Shown here: piece by piece, positions 45,120-53,809 of the stretch
Numbering within the stretch: position 1 is the first letter of the stretch
Layout: each line of letters starts with the position of its first letter
Assembly: GCA_903924985.1 (NCBI GenBank)
Contig: CAIYDT010000171.1
Span: 1-64,000 of the forward strand
Direction of reading: 5' to 3'
DNA: 64,000 nucleotides
Source of the DNA: an uncultured Acetobacteraceae bacterium
GTDB taxonomy: Bacteria; Pseudomonadota; Alphaproteobacteria; Acetobacterales; Acetobacteraceae
Notes under the pieces: model-generated
Database searches by the model: none
Seen by the model: the letters and a program-made list of their open reading frames with translations, nothing else
What the model was told of the DNA's origin: nothing
Made by a program: the position numbers and the translations under genes

Positions 45120-45238
45120 TCACACAGTCCTTCGCGACAGGCGCAATTCGCCGCCGTCGGACGGCGCGATTCCATTTGCTTGTGATCGGAACAATTGGTT
45201 CCCGTTCGGCGCACCGAAATCGGAACGATACGCTCGGA

Positions 45239-45365
45239 ATGACGCATGACGCACATGACGCATTTCGTGTACAAGCGCCCTACGCACCAAGTACGTCTCT
45301 GCTCGTAACATTCTCAACTTGTCAGCCCCTCGTAAGGCAAGTGCGTCATATGCGTCATGCGTCAT
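45239..45365. repeat. Large inverted repeat built from TGACGCA iterons
   Basis: The arms 45239-45263 and 45341-45365 are 25 bases long, and 23 of 25 bases pair. Each contains three copies of TGACGCA (left) or TGCGTCA (right). The 77-base centre has no gene. The right arm overlaps the stop of the VapE-type gene; the left arm lies 120 bases before the next gene's start. Iterons beside a primase/helicase gene suggest a replication origin or a regulator-binding array. Confidence 0.6.
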
Positions 45366-47358
45366 GGCGCCGAACCCATGGGCGACCGTTCATCGTCCGC
45401 TCGCCGCGCATCCATCCCAGCTGCTCCAGCACGGCCGAAATCCGCCGCTGATCCGCGGTCCCGATCTTGGGCGTCTCGATGAACAGGGCTTGGCGAGCCA
45501 CGGTCAGGATCGTCAGCGGTGGGCGCTGCGGGTCACGATTCCAGTTCTCCAGCCATTCCGAAATCGCCTGCTCCCACGCATCACCTTCGTAACGGGCATC
45601 CTGTTGCGGTTGGATGTGTTCGACCTCGAAAGCCCGATCTGGCCACCACGGGCGCCGTTGTCGGTAGAGATGCACAGCCTCGGCAAAAAGCTGATCCCGA
45701 TCTCGCGTCAGCGCGTTGGTGTCGATCGTTCCCACCTTGACCGGCCAAAAGCGCCGGCCGCCGGTTTCGTCGCGCAAGTAAGCATGCTTGTTCGTGGTGC
45801 CAATGAACACGCATTGCCGAGGCTCGATTACTTCCTTGCGTCCATAGCTCGGCCGATAGCGTTCTTCGGCGCGGGTTATGAATGCCTTGAGTGCCGCGGC
45901 CTCCGCCTTGTCCAGTGCCGACAGTTCAGCCACCTCAATCAGCCACTTGCCGTTGAGGTGCTGTGACACGTCTTTGCCGACTCGAATGTCGGGCAAATTA
46001 TCCGAAAACCACAGACCGCCAAGGATTCTGCATGCGGTTGACTTTAGAGCGCCCTGCGGGCCTTCCAGCACCAGCATATAGTCGCCCTTGCAACCCGGCT
46101 TGAATATCCGTGCTACCATCGCAATGAGGAACAACGGCCCGATGCCCTGCGCGTAGGCGTCCTGTTTCGCTCCCAGATAGATATGCAACCACGTGGCGAG
46201 ACGCGGTTTTCTGTCCCAACTCAGTGCGGTCAGATAGTCGCGGACTGGATGAAACGCGCACTCGCGGGAACGCAGATCGACAGCCTGATGCACCGTGTCC
46301 TTCGAGACGTTCGTCAGGCCAGCTCGCTGCAACCATTCCTGTACTGCGGTCACGTCTTCGTCTCGGACCGGCCGCGGCGTGAAGGTCTCGCCAGAGAGCA
46401 ACCGCGTCAGAATCGGTACGCGCTGCATGTCGTCATACGCGAACATTCCGCCCAATGCTGGAGCTTCCCGCAATGCCACCAGCACGTTGACGAGGTTGGA
46501 TCGCAGGTTGCCTTTATCGTTGCATTGACAATGTGCGAGCCACGCGCAATCGGCAGCCTTTTCCCAAATACGCCGCAGTTCCCGGCCGTCGTTTGCGTCA
46601 CCCTTATCGCGGCACCAGTCCGCCGTTTCGGGATCGACACGCAAGGCGTCGACCATCTGGTCGTACGTCCGGCCGCCCGATCGCAGGGAAATCCCTTTGC
46701 GGAACGCAACGGAGCTACGCGACGAGTCTGCGCCGCGTGACGCTTTTGGTGTGAGGCTTTTCCCAACGAAGGCAGGGCCGGCTTCGCGGATCAGCCAGGT
46801 CAGCACCTCGGACGTGACGGCGCGCAGTTCGTTCGGACTGCCAGGCAAGGGTTGACCGGTCAGCGCGAAATACCTGCCGTCGAGATACAACTCGATGCTC
46901 GGCGGGTGGTCTCCCTTGCCCCGCGCCCATTTCCGCCCAGAACCTTCCCCGGGCTTCTTACCCATGATGGCGCGCAATGACGCCAGCTCCGCCGCGGAGA
47001 AGATGAAGAACACCTTTGCACCGGTGCCGGATGGCGAAACTTCCGCGTAGGAGCCGATCCTGGCCACAACCTCGACAGCCCAGGGTTCCAGGGTTCCGTC
47101 CGCGGCACGGCAGGTGTCGAGATCGATTCCCCCGATCGCCAGGTCGTCGCCCAGAAGCCCAAGCTGGAGGCCAATGCCGCCACCGCTGCCGTTGACCAGA
47201 CGGGCCACGGCGGCTTCGGCCTCGGTGCGGGTCCCCCAGGTGGTAGGATCGTCCGCCTTGGCCCTGCGGTCATTGCGCGGCGAGTAGGGGACTTTGGTTT
47301 GCTTGCCGTTGCGTAGCTCGTTCCGCCAGGTCACCCAGCGAACACGCTCTGCCAGCAT
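45355..47358 (-). CDS. VapE-family primase/helicase-like replication protein
   Basis: 667 residues from the ATG at 47356-47358. The N-terminal prim-pol-like region contains GIGLQLGLLGDDLAIGGIDL and YAEVSPSGTGAKVFF. A linker follows, then the VapE P-loop ATPase from about residue 355, with MLVLEGPQGALKSTACRILG (Walker A), GKWLIEVAELSALDKAE (Walker B-like) and PRQCVFIGTTN. This is the usual replication initiator/helicase of alphaproteobacterial prophages. The frame is open to 47484 but with an ATT there; other GTG/TTG starts upstream are possible. Ribosome sites are weak. Confidence 0.85.
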   Translation of the reverse strand: MLAERVRWVTWRNELRNGKQTKVPYSPRNDRRAKADDPTTWGTRTEAEAAVARLVNGSGGGIGLQLGLLGDDLAIGGIDLDTCRAADGTLEPWAVEVVARIGSYAEVSPSGTGAKVFFIFSAAELASLRAIMGKKPGEGSGRKWARGKGDHPPSIELYLDGRYFALTGQPLPGSPNELRAVTSEVLTWLIREAGPAFVGKSLTPKASRGADSSRSSVAFRKGISLRSGGRTYDQMVDALRVDPETADWCRDKGDANDGRELRRIWEKAADCAWLAHCQCNDKGNLRSNLVNVLVALREAPALGGMFAYDDMQRVPILTRLLSGETFTPRPVRDEDVTAVQEWLQRAGLTNVSKDTVHQAVDLRSRECAFHPVRDYLTALSWDRKPRLATWLHIYLGAKQDAYAQGIGPLFLIAMVARIFKPGCKGDYMLVLEGPQGALKSTACRILGGLWFSDNLPDIRVGKDVSQHLNGKWLIEVAELSALDKAEAAALKAFITRAEERYRPSYGRKEVIEPRQCVFIGTTNKHAYLRDETGGRRFWPVKVGTIDTNALTRDRDQLFAEAVHLYRQRRPWWPDRAFEVEHIQPQQDARYEGDAWEQAISEWLENWNRDPQRPPLTILTVARQALFIETPKIGTADQRRISAVLEQLGWMRGERTMNGRPWVRRHDA

Positions 47359-47683
47359 GGACAGGGCCAAGCCCTGACCGGCATCGTCTTTCTCGGTGGG
47401 CCGCTGCTCAACCAAGACCGCAGGCCAACCGCAGCCACCCGGCGAACGCGAGAAGCAGCAGCAGTTCGGCCAGTGAGGGATCAATGCGCCTCACGGCCCC
47501 ACCTTCCTCGGCGCGCGGCGTGCTTCCGGTGCGACTCGGAGTTCCCGCCGGCACCACGATGGGCGGCGCAGGTTGACGCAGTGGGCCGACGACATCCGGC
47601 CTGCACACGCGTTCGGCCGAAACGTCAGTCGTCCCCGATCCCGGTCTAAGGCGGTCTCAATATCAGCCATGAGCCCAGCGCCT
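47359..47683. other. 325-base stretch between the excisionase-like and VapE genes
   Basis: A minus-strand frame at 47408-47608 starts with GTG and ends in a hydrophobic stretch (AELLLLLAFAGWLRLACGLG), but I see no ribosome site or homology, and it overlaps possible upstream starts of the VapE gene. No RNA gene or repeat was recognised. Confidence 0.35.
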
Positions 47684-47923
47684 TCAGCCTACGAATCGCG
47701 CTTGTGCTGCGCTACGGACTCTCGGCCTCTCGGCAATCCAGGACTGAAGATCGTCCAGGAAATAGAACACCCGCCCGCGTTTCACGAACCGTGGGCCGTT
47801 TCCGACTGATCGCATGATGGCCAGGGTCTTGGGGCTTAGCCCAAGGAAGCGTGCGGCATTGTCGGTATCCAGCCGGCCGTCCGGGTAAATCACTACCTTT
47901 ACCCTCTCCATCTCGATCTGCAT
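47684..47923 (-). CDS. Excisionase/AlpA-like helix-turn-helix protein
   Basis: 79 residues. RLDTDNAARFLGLSPKTLAIMR and VKRGRVFYFLDDLQSWIAE match the HTH_17 (AlpA/Xis) layout: a helix-turn-helix then a wing and helix. The ATG at 47921-47923 has GGAG 6 bases before it. The gene is divergent from the RHH gene and close to the integrase, so an excision or early-gene activation role is likely. Confidence 0.75.
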   Translation of the reverse strand: MQIEMERVKVVIYPDGRLDTDNAARFLGLSPKTLAIMRSVGNGPRFVKRGRVFYFLDDLQSWIAERPRVRSAAQARFVG

Positions 47924-48046
47924 GCGCGACTCCAGCAAGAACAGGATGGAAACAGTAGGATATAAACTTTCCCGTATTGCAATCGCCTACACGTATGCTA
48001 GATGGCTATGCGTAGTTCCTGGAACTTATGACACGGGGATTTTCGG

Positions 48047-48610
48047 ATGAAGCGAGATCGCGCTGAAGGGGCTGGGAAGAAGTCGGAGGTCGTCACCGTC
48101 CGCCTTGATCCCAAGCTGAAGTATCTGGCTGAGCTGGCGGCGCGGAAGCACCGCCGCCCGCTGAGCAGCTACATCGAATGGGCGGTCGAACAGAGCCTGT
48201 CCCGGGTTTGGCTCGAAGAGCCGTTTAACGACGAGGGCGTATCCGTCGCTGATGCGGAGCGGGCGCGACACCTTTGGGACCTCGATGAACCTGATCGCGT
48301 GGTCCGGCTCGCGTTAAACTACCCTGATCTGCTTACCCACGAGGAGCAATTGGTGTGGAAGCTGGTGCGCGAAAATGGCGTCGTATGGAAGGGACGCTTT
48401 TCCGGTGCACCGGCGGAATGGACCTGGGAAATAAAGGAAGGGTCCATGATTTGGGACCGGCTTCGTGAACATTGGCCGGTTTTCAAGGCCGTCGCCAACG
48501 GGAGCCAGTCCACGACCGCCCTCCCTAGGTGGCAAAGGGCGGCTCGGCCTCCGCCGAAGACGGAGGCCGGGGTATCCGGAGGCGATCTCGACGATGAAAT
48601 TCCGTTCTGA
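48047..48610 (+). CDS. Ribbon-helix-helix-type protein, probable regulator
   Basis: 187 residues. EVVTVRLDPKLKYLAELAAR then RRPLSSYIEWAVEQSL look like a ribbon-helix-helix DNA-binding domain at residues 13-50. The C-terminal 130 residues have no assigned family (WDLDEPDRVVRLALNYPDLL) and end in acidic DDEIPF. Divergent from the excisionase gene across 123 bases with A/T-rich promoter-like DNA (GTAGGATATAAAC about 47957). It may be the element's repressor, as no cI-type gene is present. It precedes the integrase by 15 bases. Confidence 0.6.
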   Translation: MKRDRAEGAGKKSEVVTVRLDPKLKYLAELAARKHRRPLSSYIEWAVEQSLSRVWLEEPFNDEGVSVADAERARHLWDLDEPDRVVRLALNYPDLLTHEEQLVWKLVRENGVVWKGRFSGAPAEWTWEIKEGSMIWDRLREHWPVFKAVANGSQSTTALPRWQRAARPPPKTEAGVSGGDLDDEIPF

Positions 48611-48625
48611 CCGGTCGAGGGGCAA

Positions 48626-49828
48626 ATGACCCGAACCTTTAGCAAGCTCACCCGCACAAAGACACGCGCCCTACAACCAGGCGAAAGCCTGAGTGAACAG
48701 GGAATTACGTTCGAACGACTGGGCAACGGCGACGGCCTGTTCTCGGTCAACGTCATGGTGGATGGGCAGCGTATCCATCGAAATCTCGGCCGTGAATCGG
48801 ATGGCGTCACCAGAACCACGGCGGAAGAATTCATCTCCAAGGTCCGGCACGAAGCGCGGGAAGGTCGATTGAACCTGCCGAAGCGCAGGAAGGTGCCGTT
48901 GACGCTCGCTGCGGCGGCACCGCTTTATCTCGACCGCCTTCGCGAGGAAGGGGGAAGGGAAATTGACCGCAAGCGCCAACGCCTTGAGCAGTGTCTCATC
49001 CCATTCCTGGGGGAACTTCAGATCGGCCAGATTACCGGTTCCGATATCGAACGTTACAAGAAGCATCGCCTCAGTCAGCCTGTCCAGACCCGCAAGAAAC
49101 CTGTGGCGGGGCAACCACCGCAAACGAACAAACCGGCCACCGTCAACCGGGAGTTGGCGACTCTGTCGCACCTGCTCAACAAGGCGGTCGAATGGGACTG
49201 GACCGAGCGGCAGCCGGCAAAAATACGGAAGCTGAAAGAGGACAACGGTCGTATCGTCTACCTGTCCCCGGTCCAGGCGACGGCCCTGTTGGAGGGCGCC
49301 AGGTCGGACCAAAATCGGCAGATTTATCCATTCATACTGATTGGACTGCGGACCGGGATGCGCAAGTCGGAAATCCTTGCCATTCGCCGTGAGCACGTGA
49401 ACCTTGACGCGAGGTCAATTTATATCCCCGCGGCGAAAGCGGGTGCCCGCACGCAGCCGATTTCGGCTGATCTGGCTTCGTTCCTGACCGAATACATCGA
49501 CACTTTGCCGAAGGGCACGCCCTGGCTGTTTCCGTCGGTGGGAGCCGAGCAGGGGCATACGGTCGATGTCCGCAAGGCGTTTGTGCGCGCGGTCACCGCC
49601 GCGGGTCTCGACCCAAAACAGGTCGTCCGCCACACCCTCCGTCATACCGCCATCACGCACCTGGTTCAGGCGGGGGTCGATCTGCCAACCGTCAAGCGCA
49701 TCAGCGGCCATAAGACCATGGCGATGGTCGAGCGGTACGCCCACCAGTCCGGCTCCCATATCGCGGAAGCGATGGATAAGCTCGACGATCGCTATCGACC
49801 GAAAAAGAGATCGGCACGCGCTTCCTGA
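48626..49828 (+). CDS. int: Tyrosine-family site-specific integrase
   Basis: 400 residues. Arm-binding and core-binding region 1-205; catalytic domain with Arg in GLRTGMRKSEI (about 246), HTLRHTAITHL (His 336, Arg 339), SGHKTMAMVERYAH (His 362) and the nucleophile Tyr (371). It integrates and excises the element. Its stop lies 98 bases from the 3' end of tRNA-Phe, the usual target arrangement. Confidence 0.93.
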   Translation: MTRTFSKLTRTKTRALQPGESLSEQGITFERLGNGDGLFSVNVMVDGQRIHRNLGRESDGVTRTTAEEFISKVRHEAREGRLNLPKRRKVPLTLAAAAPLYLDRLREEGGREIDRKRQRLEQCLIPFLGELQIGQITGSDIERYKKHRLSQPVQTRKKPVAGQPPQTNKPATVNRELATLSHLLNKAVEWDWTERQPAKIRKLKEDNGRIVYLSPVQATALLEGARSDQNRQIYPFILIGLRTGMRKSEILAIRREHVNLDARSIYIPAAKAGARTQPISADLASFLTEYIDTLPKGTPWLFPSVGAEQGHTVDVRKAFVRAVTAAGLDPKQVVRHTLRHTAITHLVQAGVDLPTVKRISGHKTMAMVERYAHQSGSHIAEAMDKLDDRYRPKKRSARAS

Positions 49829-49926
49829 TGTCCCGCTTACACAGGAATTACACAGAGGCCGATCTGGCCAAGTTGGCGATGAGCTTCAAAATACCCAAAA
49901 TATGCTGATATATCCGGGGGTTATAA

Positions 49927-50002
49927 TGGTGCCCAGGGGCGGAATCGAACCACCGACACTGCGATTTTCAGTCGCATGCTCTACCAACTGAGCTACCTGG
50001 GC
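49927..50002 (-). tRNA. tRNA-Phe (GAA)
   Basis: 76 bases including encoded CCA, read on the minus strand. The acceptor stem GCCCAGG/CCTGGGC pairs fully; D arm AGCTCAGTTGGTAGAGC; anticodon stem TGCGA/TCGCA with loop CTGAAAA (anticodon GAA); T arm with GTTCGATTC loop. The 3' half (49927 to about 49975) is the likely attachment site core. Only one copy is visible in the window. Confidence 0.95.
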
Positions 50003-50065
50003 CTCTGACCGCCAAGGGGAGGCCCACGGCGGAGGCAGGGTGATTACCCCAGCCGTGCCGGGGGA

Positions 50066-50242
50066 TCAACCCTCATCCGGTGAAGCGGGCGGGTCTTCGT
50101 CCAGCGCCTCCGGCGGGCCGGGAATCACGTATTGGCCGGTGAGCCAGCGGCCCAAATCCACGTCGGCGCAGCGCTTGCCACAGAACGGCCGGTTGGCCGG
50201 GGTCGCGGGTTTGTTGCAAATCGGGCAACGCGGGTCAGCCAT
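50066..50242 (-). CDS. yacG: DNA gyrase inhibitor YacG
   Basis: 58 residues, missed by length cut-offs. RCPICNKPA and RPFCGKRCADVDLGRWL show the four-cysteine zinc finger and the YacG signature; the C-terminus is acidic. YacG binds GyrB and inhibits gyrase. It overlaps the RNase E/G-like gene by 8 bases, and this gene order is common in alphaproteobacteria. Confidence 0.92.
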   Translation of the reverse strand: MADPRCPICNKPATPANRPFCGKRCADVDLGRWLTGQYVIPGPPEALDEDPPASPDEG

Positions 50243-51311
50243 GCTCTTGCTCTAGCCTCCAGTCGGTTCCGGTCAAAGACGGGTCCGATCGTAGCGTCAA
50301 GCTTTTCCCAGTGCGACGGGCGAGGTCGGGAAGCGCGACGGGATCGCGCTGTAGGGCTTCGACGACCGCGGGGGCGGCGCGGAGAGCTGGTTGGCGGCGC
50401 GGGTCGGGGTCAAGGTTGCGCACGATGCGACGCAGCGCGGCCAAGCCGGCGGCGTGCGGCCCGGCCAGCAGCTCGTGCAGCGGCGGGTGGATGCGGGTGC
50501 GCAGAATCTCCGCCAACCCGAGGGCGGTGAAGCCGAGGAAGCGGGGTTTCAGCGGGTCGTCGGCCAGCGCGGCGGCGATGGCGGGGCCGAGGGCGGTGCG
50601 CTTGCGAATCGCCAGGCCGGCGAGGTCCACGACGATGGCGCCCGATAGGTTCCGCAGGCGGATTTCGCGGGCGACGGCAGGGGCGACGGATCGGTTGACC
50701 GCCCCGTGGGAGTCCTGCCGCCCACCGCTGTCGGTGTCGATCGCGACCAGGGCCGGGGTGGGGTGGATCGACAGGCTGGCGCCGCCTTGGAGGGTGACGA
50801 TGGAGTCGGACAGGGCCTCGACCTGGGATTCGATACCGTCGTCGAAGGCTTGGGGTACGACGGAGCAGCGACCCAGGAATAGCGCCGCGATGGCTGGATC
50901 GTCGATCAGCACGGGGGCATCGGGATACGCGGCCGCGAACCGTTCGACCGCGCCGGGGCCCCGTTCGATCAGGCCTACCGGCCCTGGCGGTACAAGGCGG
51001 GTCAAACGCGCACTCAACCGCGGTCCTTTCCCGCCCAACGCCGCTCGCGTTACCCGCACGGGGAGGATGGTGCCCTCGGTCAGGCCTTTTGCTCCCTCGC
51101 TATCCGGCAGAAATCCGTCCCCATCCGCCAGCGCGACAAACGCGCCGCCCATTGAGGGCATGATCGCGCTCACGCGCCCCCGGTGGATGTCTCCGACCCC
51201 GTCCGGCAGGCCGGGGCGCCAGAGCGCGTAATCCAGCAGAGTGCTCCCCCGCACCACGGCAACGCGTATTTCGCCGGGGCTGCACGCCGCCAGGATGCGC
51301 TCGCCGCTCAC
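50235..51311 (-). CDS. Ribonuclease E/G-family protein
   Basis: 358 residues from the GTG at 51309-51311, which overlaps the maf stop (GTGA). The N-terminal S1-like region contains DIHRGRVSAIMPSMGGAFVA. The catalytic-type region SGAIVVDLAGLAIRKR and LGFTALGLAEILRTRIHP follows RNase E/G, though it lacks the zinc-link CxxC. Shorter than RNase G and without the usual C-terminus. Predicted to process RNA. In a coupled operon with maf and yacG. Confidence 0.8.
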   Translation of the reverse strand: MSGERILAACSPGEIRVAVVRGSTLLDYALWRPGLPDGVGDIHRGRVSAIMPSMGGAFVALADGDGFLPDSEGAKGLTEGTILPVRVTRAALGGKGPRLSARLTRLVPPGPVGLIERGPGAVERFAAAYPDAPVLIDDPAIAALFLGRCSVVPQAFDDGIESQVEALSDSIVTLQGGASLSIHPTPALVAIDTDSGGRQDSHGAVNRSVAPAVAREIRLRNLSGAIVVDLAGLAIRKRTALGPAIAAALADDPLKPRFLGFTALGLAEILRTRIHPPLHELLAGPHAAGLAALRRIVRNLDPDPRRQPALRAAPAVVEALQRDPVALPDLARRTGKSLTLRSDPSLTGTDWRLEQEHG

Positions 51312-51883
51312 GGCACCGACCAGCCGAACCCCCGCAGCAACTGCGCGGTTTCGAACAGCGGCAGCCCGACCACGCCGGAGTAGCTGCCGGACAGGAAGCG
51401 CACGAAGCTGGCGGCCAGGCCGTTGATGGCGTAGCCGCCGGCCTTTCCCTGCCACTCGCCGCTGGCGATGTAGGCATCGGCCTGGGCATCGGTGACGCGG
51501 TTGAAGGTGACGATGCTCTCCGACAGGCGTTCCAGGGTGCGGCCATCCGGTGCGGTCAAAGCGATGGCGGTCAGCACACGATGCCGGCGGCCGGACAGCA
51601 ATTTCAGGCAGGCGCGTGCCTCGGCCTCGGTTTCCGCCTTGGGGAGGATGCGGCGCCCGACCGCGACCACGGTGTCGCCGGCCAGCACCAAGACACCGTC
51701 GTGCGTCACGGCCGCCGCCTTCGCGCGCGCCATACGCTGCGCGTACAGGCGTGGCTGCTCGTCGCGCAGCGGAGTCTCATCGATGTCGGGGGAGATGACG
51801 CGGGCGGGCGTAATGCCCAGCTGCGCCAGGAGCATAAGACGCCGCGGGCTGGACGACGCCAGCACCAGCGGTGGGTGCGACAC
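51308..51883 (-). CDS. maf: Maf-like nucleotide pyrophosphatase
   Basis: 191 residues. VLASSSPRRLMLLAQLGI (the S-S-PRR signature), SPDIDETPLRDEQP, ARAKA and VLAGDTVVAVGRRIL match Maf proteins, which hydrolyse non-canonical nucleotides (house-cleaning). The stop overlaps the RNase E/G start. It follows infA with no gap, as in other alphaproteobacteria. Confidence 0.92.
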   Translation of the reverse strand: MSHPPLVLASSSPRRLMLLAQLGITPARVISPDIDETPLRDEQPRLYAQRMARAKAAAVTHDGVLVLAGDTVVAVGRRILPKAETEAEARACLKLLSGRRHRVLTAIALTAPDGRTLERLSESIVTFNRVTDAQADAYIASGEWQGKAGGYAINGLAASFVRFLSGSYSGVVGLPLFETAQLLRGFGWSVP

Positions 51884-52102
51884 CTATTTGAACCGGAAGG
51901 TGATGCGTCCCTTGCTCAGGTCGTAGGGCGTCATCTCGACGTTCACCCGGTCACCCGCCAGCACGCGGATGCGGTTCTTGCGCATCTTGCCGCTGGTGTG
52001 CGCCAGGATGCTGTGTTCGTTGTCGAGCTTCACGCGGAACATGGCGTTGGGCAGCAGCTCCATCACCGTGCCGCTGAATTCGATCATGTCTTCTTTGGAC
52101 AT
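51884..52102 (-). CDS. infA: Translation initiation factor IF-1
   Basis: 72 residues, the exact family length. [39 protein letters not shown] and [19 protein letters not shown] are IF-1 hallmarks of an S1-type OB fold that binds the ribosomal A site. Starts 56 bases downstream of hisD. Confidence 0.97.
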   Translation of the reverse strand: MSKEDMIEFSGTVMELLPNAMFRVKLDNEHSILAHTSGKMRKNRIRVLAGDRVNVEMTPYDLSKGRITFRFK

Positions 52103-52158
52103 CAGGCCTCATCATCTGGTTGATTTCGCGCGGAACATGATGATGCGCGCCGGAAAGG

Positions 52159-53448
52159 TCAAGTTTTCCCTTGGAGCCTGACGGAAATGCTGCGGGCGTG
52201 CGCCTGCAAACCTTCCGCCTCCGCCAGCGCCACGGCGGCGGGGCCGATCTGGTCGAGTGCCGCCCGATCCGCCGCGATCCATGTCGTGCGCTTGAGAAAA
52301 TCGAATACCGACAGGCCGGAGGCGAAGCGCGCGGTGCGTCCCGTGGGCAGCACATGGTTGGGGCCGGCCACATAATCCCCCACCGCTTCCGGGCAGAAAG
52401 CACCCAGGAAGGCGGCACCGGCGTGCTTGATCCGAGCGAACAGCGCCTCCGCGTCCGGCAGCATGATCTGGAGGTGCTCGGGGGCGAGGCGGTCGACCAG
52501 GGTGATCGCTTCGTCCCAATTCCGCACCAGGACGATGGCGCCGTGTGCGTCCCAGCTTGCCCCGGCGATGGCGGCGCGGGGCAGGGTCGGGATTTCCGCC
52601 AGCACCGCCGCGGCCACCGCGTCAGCGAAAGCGGCGCTGTCAGTGATCAGGATGGATTGCGCGGCCTCATCGTGTTCGGCCTGCGCCATGAGGTCGATGG
52701 CGACCCGGCGCGGGTCGTTGTTGGCGTCCGCGAGGACCACCACTTCCGAGGGGCCGGCGATGTTGTCGATACCTACGCGGCCGAACACCTGGCGCTTGGC
52801 CTCGGCGACGTAGGCGTTGCCGGGGCCGACGATGCGGTCCACCGGGGCGATGGTCGTTGTCCCGTACGCGAGAGCGGCGACGGCCTGCGCGCCCCCGACC
52901 CGGTATATCTCGGACACCCCGGCGCGGCGGGCGGCGGCGAGGACCAGTGGGTTCAGAATGCCGTCCGGCGTCGGCACGCACATGGCAATCCGGGAAACCC
53001 CAGCCGCGCGGGCCGGGATCGCGTTCATCAGGACCGACGACGGATAGGCCGCCTTGCCGCCGGGCACGTAGATGCCGACCGAATCCAGCGCGCCCCAGCG
53101 CATGCCGAGGGTCAGGCCGGCCGAGTCCGTCATTTTCAGATCGGCGGGGAGTTGGGCTTTGTGGAAGGCCTCGATCCGGGTGGCGGCGAGGTCCAGCGCT
53201 TGCTGGAGTTCGGCGGGGATGCCGGCGGTGGCGGCGTCGATCTGTCTTTCGGTGATGCGCAGGGTTGTCGCGGTGAAACGGTCGAAGCGGGCGGTGTAAT
53301 CGAAGAGCGCCGCGTCGCCGCGGGCGCGTACGTCGGCGATGATGGCGGTGACAGCCTGGTCGACGGTCTCGGTCGTCTCCCGCGCCTGACCGAGCAGAGC
53401 GGTGAAGGCGGGTTCGAAGCCGGGGGAGGCGGTGGAGAGGCGGATCAT
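52159..53448 (-). CDS. hisD: Histidinol dehydrogenase
   Basis: 429 residues from the ATG at 53448 (MIRLSTASPGFEPAF). The upstream part of the open frame is basic and has no homology. YVPGGKAAYPSSVLMNAIPA, VGPGNAYVAEAKRQVFG, GPSEVVVLAD, AQAEHDE and HVLPTGRTARFASGL are the canonical motifs, including zinc and substrate ligands. Final enzyme of histidine synthesis, oxidising histidinol to histidine with two NAD+. The family length is normal. Confidence 0.97.
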   Translation of the reverse strand: MIRLSTASPGFEPAFTALLGQARETTETVDQAVTAIIADVRARGDAALFDYTARFDRFTATTLRITERQIDAATAGIPAELQQALDLAATRIEAFHKAQLPADLKMTDSAGLTLGMRWGALDSVGIYVPGGKAAYPSSVLMNAIPARAAGVSRIAMCVPTPDGILNPLVLAAARRAGVSEIYRVGGAQAVAALAYGTTTIAPVDRIVGPGNAYVAEAKRQVFGRVGIDNIAGPSEVVVLADANNDPRRVAIDLMAQAEHDEAAQSILITDSAAFADAVAAAVLAEIPTLPRAAIAGASWDAHGAIVLVRNWDEAITLVDRLAPEHLQIMLPDAEALFARIKHAGAAFLGAFCPEAVGDYVAGPNHVLPTGRTARFASGLSVFDFLKRTTWIAADRAALDQIGPAAVALAEAEGLQAHARSISVRLQGKT

Positions 53449-53809
53449 GCGGCGGCGTTTAGCCGATCCGGTGCGGCGCGTCATGGGGTGAGGTCTGCTT
53501 TTTCCGCGTTATGGCTGTCGAGGAAAGGTTGTCGGCAAACGCGTACTGTAAGGGATTGAAGGCCTCCAGAGCAATGCTCAGAGAATCCCGTCTTCTTCGA
53601 GGACAAACAGCTCATGACCGCTCATCGCGGATTCACCGGAAATCGCCACGGCGACAGCCGGCACCCGCATACTGGATAAATTGTAGGCATCTCCGGGAAT
53701 CTCCCGCTTCTGATGAAATGACGACGCGACGCCATAACGCATTGATCGGGATCAATGCGGGCGCCGCCAATAGCGCCCAGGATAGCGGAAAGAAAGCCAG
53801 GAGTTCGCT
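53449..53809. other. 361-base divergent intergenic region
   Basis: Between hisD (minus) and the HPF-cold-shock gene (plus). It contains the FNR-type palindrome at 53742-53755, 54 bases before the plus-strand start. The rest shows no gene; a frame at 53511-53831 lacks any ribosome site or homology. Confidence 0.5.
53742..53755. promoter_or_regulatory. FNR/FixK-type box before the HPF-cold-shock operon
   Basis: TTGATCGGGATCAA is a perfect TTGAT-N4-ATCAA dyad, the FNR/FixK consensus. It lies 54 bases upstream of the ATG at 53810, compatible with activation centred near -41 of a promoter. It points to induction at low oxygen. Confidence 0.8.
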
